Source: Dyella choica (GTDB lineage Bacteria; Pseudomonadota; Gammaproteobacteria; Xanthomonadales; Rhodanobacteraceae). Taken from it: a stretch of DNA of 64,000 nt. Shown piece after piece: positions 59,823 through 64,000 of this stretch. The stretch's first letter is position 1. The number at the start of each line of letters is the position of its first letter. The translations under genes were made by a program, and so were the position numbers. The DNA lies in the NCBI RefSeq assembly GCF_003977665.1, contig NZ_RYYV01000007.1, forward strand, positions 124,001 through 188,000, in the 5' to 3' direction. The notes under the pieces were generated by a model. The model ran no database searches. It had not been told where the DNA came from and saw only the letters and a program-made list of their open reading frames with translations.

Positions 59823-60299
59823 ATGAGCCAGACGCCTGCCACCGCCCCCGTGCGGGTGCGCCGCGCCGAACTTTCCGATCTTGATGACCTGGTCGCACTG
59901 GAACAGGCCACGTTCGACAGTGACCGGATCAGCCGTGCGCAGTTTCGCCGTCATCTGGACAGCGATTCGGCGCGCGTGCTGGTGGCCAGTGCGAACCATC
60001 GCCGCTTCCTGGGCACGGCCATGGTTTTCTTCCGCAAGGGCAGTCGCGTGGCGCGCCTGTATTCGATCGCCAGCCTGCCCGAAGCACGCGGCAAGGGCGT
60101 GGGCACGGCCTTGATCGAGGCGGCCGAATCCGCTGCGCGACAGCGGCGTTGCCAGTCGTTGCGACTGGAGGTACGCGTCGACAACGAAAGCGCGGTCCGG
60201 CTCTACGAGCGGCTGGGTTATCGGCGGGCTGGGCCGCTGAAAAAAGGCTTTTACGAAGACGGTTCAGACGCCTTCGTCTACCAGAAGGCGCTAGCCTGA
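59823..60299 (+). CDS. GNAT-family N-acetyltransferase
   Basis: 158 residues from MSQTPATAPVRVRRAELSDL; a GTG 9 bp earlier is in frame but less likely. The acetyl-CoA motif A is clear (LYSIASLPEARGKGVGTALIE), with an R-x-x-G-K-G variant of Q-x-x-G-x-G. It shows the RimI-like end (RLYERLGYRRAGPLKKGFYEDGSDAFVY). It is divergent from the RLAN-RimK gene, 246 bp between starts. In other genomes the equivalent GNAT is fused to a C39-like peptidase; that extension is absent here. Confidence 0.87.
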   Translation: MSQTPATAPVRVRRAELSDLDDLVALEQATFDSDRISRAQFRRHLDSDSARVLVASANHRRFLGTAMVFFRKGSRVARLYSIASLPEARGKGVGTALIEAAESAARQRRCQSLRLEVRVDNESAVRLYERLGYRRAGPLKKGFYEDGSDAFVYQKALA

Positions 60300-60309
60300 C
60301 AAAAGCAAA

Positions 60310-60330
60310 GGCCTCCCGCCAGGGGAGGCC
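60310..60330 (-). terminator. Rho-independent terminator of the small secreted helical protein
   Basis: An 8-bp GGCCTCCC/GGGAGGCC stem with a GCCAG loop; on the minus strand the run TTTGCTTTTG follows. It lies between the convergent GNAT and small protein genes and may serve both. Confidence 0.78.
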
Positions 60331-60347
60331 CCCGCTGAGCGCAACGA

Positions 60348-60623
60348 TCAGCGATGGTTGTCGTTGGAAGCTTCCGCGGCCTGCTTCAGTTCTGCGTTGG
60401 CCTGGTCGAGCAGTTCCTTGGCCTTGGCCGCGTGACCGCCCAGGTCGAATTCGTTGGCCTGCTGCGCAGCGGTAACACGCTTGTAGGCCTGGTCGACCAG
60501 CCGCTGGGCGGCGGCGATGTTGGGATGGCGCTTGGCGCTGACGTCACGTACCGGCTGCTGGGCGGCAGCGGTGGTGATCGCGGCAAGACCGGTGACCATG
60601 GCGACGAGTGCGATATGTTTCAT
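60348..60623 (-). CDS. Small secreted helical protein
   Basis: 91 residues from MKHIALVAMVTGLAAITTAAAQ, a clean signal peptide. The mature part is one charged helical stretch (HPNIAAAQRLVDQAYKRVTAAQQ; HAAKAKELLDQANAELKQAAEA) that looks like a short coiled coil. Similar small periplasmic helical proteins are common in this order, without known function. A good terminator follows. Confidence 0.85.
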   Translation of the reverse strand: MKHIALVAMVTGLAAITTAAAQQPVRDVSAKRHPNIAAAQRLVDQAYKRVTAAQQANEFDLGGHAAKAKELLDQANAELKQAAEASNDNHR

Positions 60624-60868
60624 GCGTTCTCCCCTTTTGTTGCCTGCAATGAAGGTTGTCGGTAGGGCGAATCTAGCAGTCCGCTGTGACAATGCCTTGG
60701 CGTGACTTTTTGCGATTCATGCATGGTTGGGTACGGGCGAACGGCGGTGCCCTGGTGGCGTCAGTTTTGAATTGTTGTCATGATCGGTTGGCGTGACTGG
60801 CTCTGCAGGGGAACGCAGCGGCAAGCCGGCACCAAGGCACGGATTCCAGCAAAAGGAAGGGGGAAAAC

Positions 60869-61207
60869 ATGATCATCTGGGGAACGCGCGGCAAGAACGC
60901 AGCGCTGCACGTGGTCGAGCATCGCGATTGCAAGACGTGCGAAAAGAACCAGCCGTTTCGCTTGATGCTGCAATACCAATACTCGCACCTGTACTACGTA
61001 TTTCGTTGGGTCACGAAGAAGCAGTACTTTCTTGCCTGCGACATCTGCAAGCGTGGCTGGACGCTGGATGCGAAGAAGGTGGAGGCGGATTTCAAGCAGA
61101 AGCAGAAACCGCATCCGATTCCGTTCGGCGACCGCTACGGATGGGCTGCGTTGCTGGTGATCGTTGCGTTGATTGGGATAATGGCGCAGTTCAGTCACCC
61201 CGCCTGA
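60869..61207 (+). CDS. Zinc-ribbon membrane protein
   Basis: 112 residues with AAGGAAGGGGG just upstream of the start. Two CxxC pairs (CKTCEKN and CDICKRGW) form a probable zinc ribbon; the C-terminus holds one TM segment (WAALLVIVALIGIMAQF). The stretch HLYYVFRWVTKKQYFLACD is typical of these small bacterial zinc-ribbon proteins, whose function is unknown. It stops 6 bp before the convergent hypothetical's stop. Confidence 0.78.
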   Translation: MIIWGTRGKNAALHVVEHRDCKTCEKNQPFRLMLQYQYSHLYYVFRWVTKKQYFLACDICKRGWTLDAKKVEADFKQKQKPHPIPFGDRYGWAALLVIVALIGIMAQFSHPA

Positions 61208-61213
61208 CACCCA

Positions 61214-61903
61214 TCAACCGCCAAAGGACTGCCCGATGCGCTGGGCAGTGGCTTCGTCCGGGCGCGCCACCAGCGCGCCGGTGCGCATCAGGCTCACGCT
61301 GTAATGTCCGCCGTCGACCAGCGGCAGGAAGGCAGCGCTGCCGAACACTGTATCCACCTCGGGGAACCAGCCCGGCACCTGTTTCTTCAAATCGAACAGG
61401 TCACCCGCGCCGGCCTGGCTGAAATCGATTACCGTGCGTGCCGCAGTGGTTTCCTGGCTGGCGTCGTCATAGCGGCCGGACAGGCGATCGAGCCGGTACA
61501 GCGGCGGCACGCCGGCAAGCATGGCGGGCAGCTTCCACTTCAGCACGATGGCATCGATCTGGAAGTCGTCGCCGGCCAGCATCAGCTTGCGGGCGGCGCC
61601 GTCCGGCCAGGTTAGAGTGAGCGCCCAGCGCTGCGGCGACAGGATGCGGGCATCGATCTGCGCCACCGGCTGCTCTTCACTTAAAAATCGGTACCCGCGC
61701 AGCGACATGGCTGTGCCCCCAAGCAGGGCGGCGACCAACAGCAAGACCACCAGCAGCAATGAGTGCCCTGCGGCGGCGAGATGGCGGCGGTTGCGTACAT
61801 GCTGGCGTGCGGCCAACAGCTGCGCCAGGACAAGCAACAGGACCACGCCCGTGAGCATGAGCAGCAGAGTGGTGGGCAGGCGCAGCACTTCGTTCCAGTT
61901 CAT
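61214..61903 (-). CDS. Membrane protein of unknown function
   Basis: 229 residues from MNWNEVLRLPTTLLLMLTGV. Two hydrophobic segments at the N-terminus (LLLMLTGVVLLLVLAQLLA; LLLVVLLLVAALLGGTAMSL) are followed by a soluble beta-rich periplasmic domain (about 75-229; ARILSPQRWALTLTWPDGAA). Xanthomonadales orthologs have been labelled as efflux-pump-related, but nothing here supports transport. Monocistronic; a variant palindromic repeat precedes the start. Confidence 0.78.
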   Translation of the reverse strand: MNWNEVLRLPTTLLLMLTGVVLLLVLAQLLAARQHVRNRRHLAAAGHSLLLVVLLLVAALLGGTAMSLRGYRFLSEEQPVAQIDARILSPQRWALTLTWPDGAARKLMLAGDDFQIDAIVLKWKLPAMLAGVPPLYRLDRLSGRYDDASQETTAARTVIDFSQAGAGDLFDLKKQVPGWFPEVDTVFGSAAFLPLVDGGHYSVSLMRTGALVARPDEATAQRIGQSFGG

Positions 61904-61921
61904 CGGGCACTCCAACGTCAT

Positions 61922-61996
61922 GGAGGTTGGGGTGCAAACCTCAGCATCGCCATACGTAAACATAGCGATGCCGGGGTTCGCACCCAAGCCTACGCA
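61922..61996. repeat. Inverted repeat related to family A (variant)
   Basis: TTGGGGTGCAAACCTCAGCA and, on the other side, TGCCGGGGTTCGCACCCAAG face each other around CATCGC/GCGATG. The core is like that in the long family A copies at 8579 and 21590. Confidence 0.6.
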
Positions 61997-62081
61997 TGAC
62001 AGACAGACGGGGTAGGCATGATAACGGTGGAAACGTCGAGCCTTGGCTATACTGCGGGCGTTTTCCGACGGATCTCACTCA

Positions 62082-62273
62082 ATGCGCCGATCGATTCTGC
62101 TGCTGCTGCCGACCTGCCTCGCCTTCGCCGCGGTCACCGGTTGCGGCAACAAGGGCCCGCTGTACTATCCGCCGCCGGCCGCTCAAGCTGCGCCCAGTCC
62201 GGCTCCGGCGCATCCGGCCGCGGCTCCGGCCAGCGCCAGCAGCGCCGAAACCAGGCCGCTGGGTGGAAACTGA
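62082..62273 (+). CDS. lptM: LptM (YifL)-type lipoprotein
   Basis: 63 residues with a lipobox at VTGC (Cys21) directly followed by GNKGPLYYPPP, the invariant motif of the YifL/LptM family. In E. coli LptM binds and helps assemble the LptD/LptE LPS-export complex. The rest is Pro/Ala-rich. It precedes dapF in the same order as E. coli yifL-dapF-DUF484-xerC, strong support for the call. Confidence 0.92.
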   Translation: MRRSILLLLPTCLAFAAVTGCGNKGPLYYPPPAAQAAPSPAPAHPAAAPASASSAETRPLGGN

Positions 62274-62289
62274 CCACGCGATCAACGGC

Positions 62290-63129
62290 ATGAGCTTGCG
62301 TTTTACCAAGATGCACGGCGCCGGCAACGATTTTGCGGTGATCGACAGCCGCGCAGGCGTGCTCGCGTTGGATCCCGCCACCATTCGCGCGATGGCCGAT
62401 CGCCACACCGGTATCGGCTTTGACCAGTTGCTGAGCGTGGAACCGGCACGCGACGGGCTTAGCGCCTGCTATTACGGCATCTGGAATGCCGATGGTTCGC
62501 CGACGGGCCAGTGCGGTAATGGCGTACGTTGCGTGGCTGCGTGGCTGCAGCGTGCGGGTGCGCTGGCGATAGGCGAGGCCGTACAGATCCAAAGCCCGTC
62601 CGGTCCGGTGACGGTGCGCCTGCTCGACGCACATCGCGTCACGGTGGACATGGGCGAGCCGGTCTTCGAGCCGGCGCAGATTCCTTTCGATGCTTCGGCG
62701 GCTACCGATCGCTACACGCTGGACGTGGATGGACTCGCGCTGGACATCGGTGCGGTCTCCATGGGCAATCCGCATGCCGTAGTAGTGGTTGACGATCTTC
62801 AGTCGCCGGCCCTGCAGCAGCTTGGGCCGGCCGTGACCGGCCACGCGCGTTTTGCGGAAGGCGCCAATACCGGCTTCGTCCAGAAGCTGGGGCGAGGACA
62901 TTTGCGTCTGCGCGTGCATGAACGCGGCTCGGCCTGGACGCTGGCCTGCGGCACCGGCGCCTGCGCGGCGATGGCGGTGCTGCGGCGCCGTGGCGAAGTG
63001 GATGCGCAGGTGCAGGTCGAACTTCCCGGCGGCACGCTTGAGATCCATTGGGCCGGTCCCGGGGAGCGCTTGTGGATGACTGGGCCGGCGGCATTCGTCT
63101 ATGAAGGTGAATGGCTGGATGCTAGGTGA
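62290..63129 (+). CDS. dapF: Diaminopimelate epimerase
   Basis: 279 residues from MSLRFTKMHGAGNDFAVIDS; the upstream frame extension overlaps lptM and is rejected. Both catalytic Cys are present: Cys75 (GQCGNGVRC) and Cys220 (LACGTGACA). It interconverts LL- and meso-diaminopimelate for lysine and peptidoglycan synthesis. It follows lptM by 16 bp and precedes the DUF484 gene. Confidence 0.97.
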   Translation: MSLRFTKMHGAGNDFAVIDSRAGVLALDPATIRAMADRHTGIGFDQLLSVEPARDGLSACYYGIWNADGSPTGQCGNGVRCVAAWLQRAGALAIGEAVQIQSPSGPVTVRLLDAHRVTVDMGEPVFEPAQIPFDASAATDRYTLDVDGLALDIGAVSMGNPHAVVVVDDLQSPALQQLGPAVTGHARFAEGANTGFVQKLGRGHLRLRVHERGSAWTLACGTGACAAMAVLRRRGEVDAQVQVELPGGTLEIHWAGPGERLWMTGPAAFVYEGEWLDAR

Positions 63130-63187
63130 TTGATGCCGGGGCGCCGTCCATCGCACACTGCGGCCAGGGTTTACAGAGGTTCCGCGC

Positions 63188-63871
63188 ATGTCCAATGCCC
63201 TGCTCGACGAAACCATCAAAGCCAGCGATGTGGCGGCGTATCTGCGGCTGCATCCGGGCTTCCTCAGTGATTATCCGGAACTGGCCACGCTGCTGACCTT
63301 GCCGCGCGAACAGGGCGCCGTGGCATCGCTTGCGGCGTATCAGTTGCAGGCCTTGCGCGACAAAAACAGCGAACTGGAGCGCAAGCTCGCCGAACTCACG
63401 GCCATCGCCGCCGAGAACGAGCGTTTGATGCAGCGCGTACACGAGCTCAATGTGGCCGTGCTGCGCGCCAATACACCGGTCGTGGCGGCGCGCAGCGTGG
63501 TGGCCAAGCTGTCGGAAGATTTCAGCACCGACCAGACCCGCCTGATCCTGTTCGGCCCGCCGATGCTGCCGCCGGCCGACTGGCTGCTGCAGCTGCCCGA
63601 CGGCCGCGCCGCCATGCCGGAATTCGCAGATTTCCAGGCCCACCACGGGCCGATCTCCGGACGCCTGTCCGTCGAGCGCCTGCAGCGGCTGTTCGGTATG
63701 CATGCACCACTCATCAAGTCGGCCGCCCTGATGCCGTTGGGCGAAATGGGCATGCTCGCACTGGGCAGCAGGGACCCGGATCACTTCCAGCCGGGCATGG
63801 GCACGGTGTTCCTCAAGATGATCGCGGCGACGGTCACCGCTGCGCTGGCACGGATGCAGGACGGGGCTTGA
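63188..63871 (+). CDS. DUF484-family protein
   Basis: 227 residues. The N-terminus VAAYLRLHPGFLSDYPELATLL is the DUF484 signature; a short coiled coil (LRDKNSELERKLAELTAIAAENERLM) joins to a GAF-like C-terminal domain. The gene is conserved between dapF and xerC in many gammaproteobacteria, and its function is unknown. It overlaps or abuts the xerC start. Confidence 0.92.
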   Translation: MSNALLDETIKASDVAAYLRLHPGFLSDYPELATLLTLPREQGAVASLAAYQLQALRDKNSELERKLAELTAIAAENERLMQRVHELNVAVLRANTPVVAARSVVAKLSEDFSTDQTRLILFGPPMLPPADWLLQLPDGRAAMPEFADFQAHHGPISGRLSVERLQRLFGMHAPLIKSAALMPLGEMGMLALGSRDPDHFQPGMGTVFLKMIAATVTAALARMQDGA

Positions 63872-63879
63872 ACGCAGCG

Positions 63880-64000
63880 ATGGAAGCCGAGCCCCAAGTC
63901 GAGGCATGGCTCGCACGGCTGGGCAGCGAACGCAAAGCGTCGCCGCATACGATCGCCGGTTACCGCCGTGATCTGGACAAGCTGCTGCGCTACATGCAGA
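63880..64000 (+). CDS. xerC: Tyrosine recombinase XerC, N-terminal part only
   Basis: 40 residues are visible before the window ends: MEAEPQVEAWLARLGSERKA, then SPHTIAGYRRDLDKLLRYMQ. The Phe/Leu-rich core-binding helix and the S-x-H-T-x-x-x-Y-x-x-D-L segment are the usual N-terminus of XerC/D. XerC with XerD resolves chromosome dimers at dif. An in-frame TTG at 63868 is an alternative start. The gene order lptM-dapF-DUF484-xerC supports the name. Confidence 0.9.
   Translation, partial: MEAEPQVEAWLARLGSERKASPHTIAGYRRDLDKLLRYMQ

Overview
The window reads as a chromosomal segment of a high-GC gammaproteobacterium of the Xanthomonadales, most like the Rhodanobacteraceae (Dyella, Luteibacter, Rhodanobacter). 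The evidence is the conserved yifL/lptM-dapF-DUF484-xerC block, a divergent Lrp/AsnC regulator next to phenylalanine 4-monooxygenase, glnA with a full sigma-54/NtrC promoter, TonB-dependent receptor and secreted-hydrolase content, and many small palindromic repeats between genes. Genus and species cannot be fixed from the sequence alone.

Layout. 1-9.7 kb: start of a sulfotransferase, a two-component pair, a GH29 fucosidase, glnA, an AraC/VOC pair, uppP and a LysR regulator. 9.97-16.1 kb: a three-gene RND efflux operon (adaptor, pump, outer-membrane channel) divergent from the LysR gene. 16.1-17.3 kb: an AT-rich island with one secreted protein of unknown function. 17.3-20 kb: a membrane/stress cassette (AI-2E transporter, YqjK-position protein, YqjE-like, DUF883, DUF1328). 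20-28.9 kb: a Ycf46-like AAA ATPase, a zinc-motif-less MBL-like protein, a YheT hydrolase with an acyltransferase, a TetR/MFS pair, and Lrp/phhA. 29-34.7 kb: a RES-Xre toxin-antitoxin pair split by a 333-bp inverted-repeat element, then an overlapping ParB-like/SulP/DUF885 operon. 34.8-45.1 kb: WYL regulator, GST, GFA and DJ-1-like genes, fbp, a membrane protein, prolyl 4-hydroxylase, M3 oligopeptidase, cNMP-patatin phospholipase and a gamma carbonic anhydrase-like protein. 45.5-50.3 kb: small envelope proteins, a PNGase A-type glycoamidase and an S53 peptidase. 51.1-57.7 kb: a MerR/alcohol dehydrogenase pair, a VOC protein, aroE-ykgJ and a TonB receptor. 58-64 kb: a RimK-like ATP-grasp protein divergent from a GNAT, small proteins, then lptM-dapF-DUF484-xerC (cut by the window end).

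The strongest non-coding signals are a sigma-54 promoter with two helically phased NtrC boxes at glnA, twin TetR operators, a MerR-type promoter with a 20-bp spacer holding a perfect dyad, an Lrp-like dyad, and at least five families of short palindromic repeats. One family is a 140-155-bp three-palindrome element in three copies; another lies inside a second inverted repeat. No tRNA, rRNA, CRISPR array or complete insertion sequence was seen.
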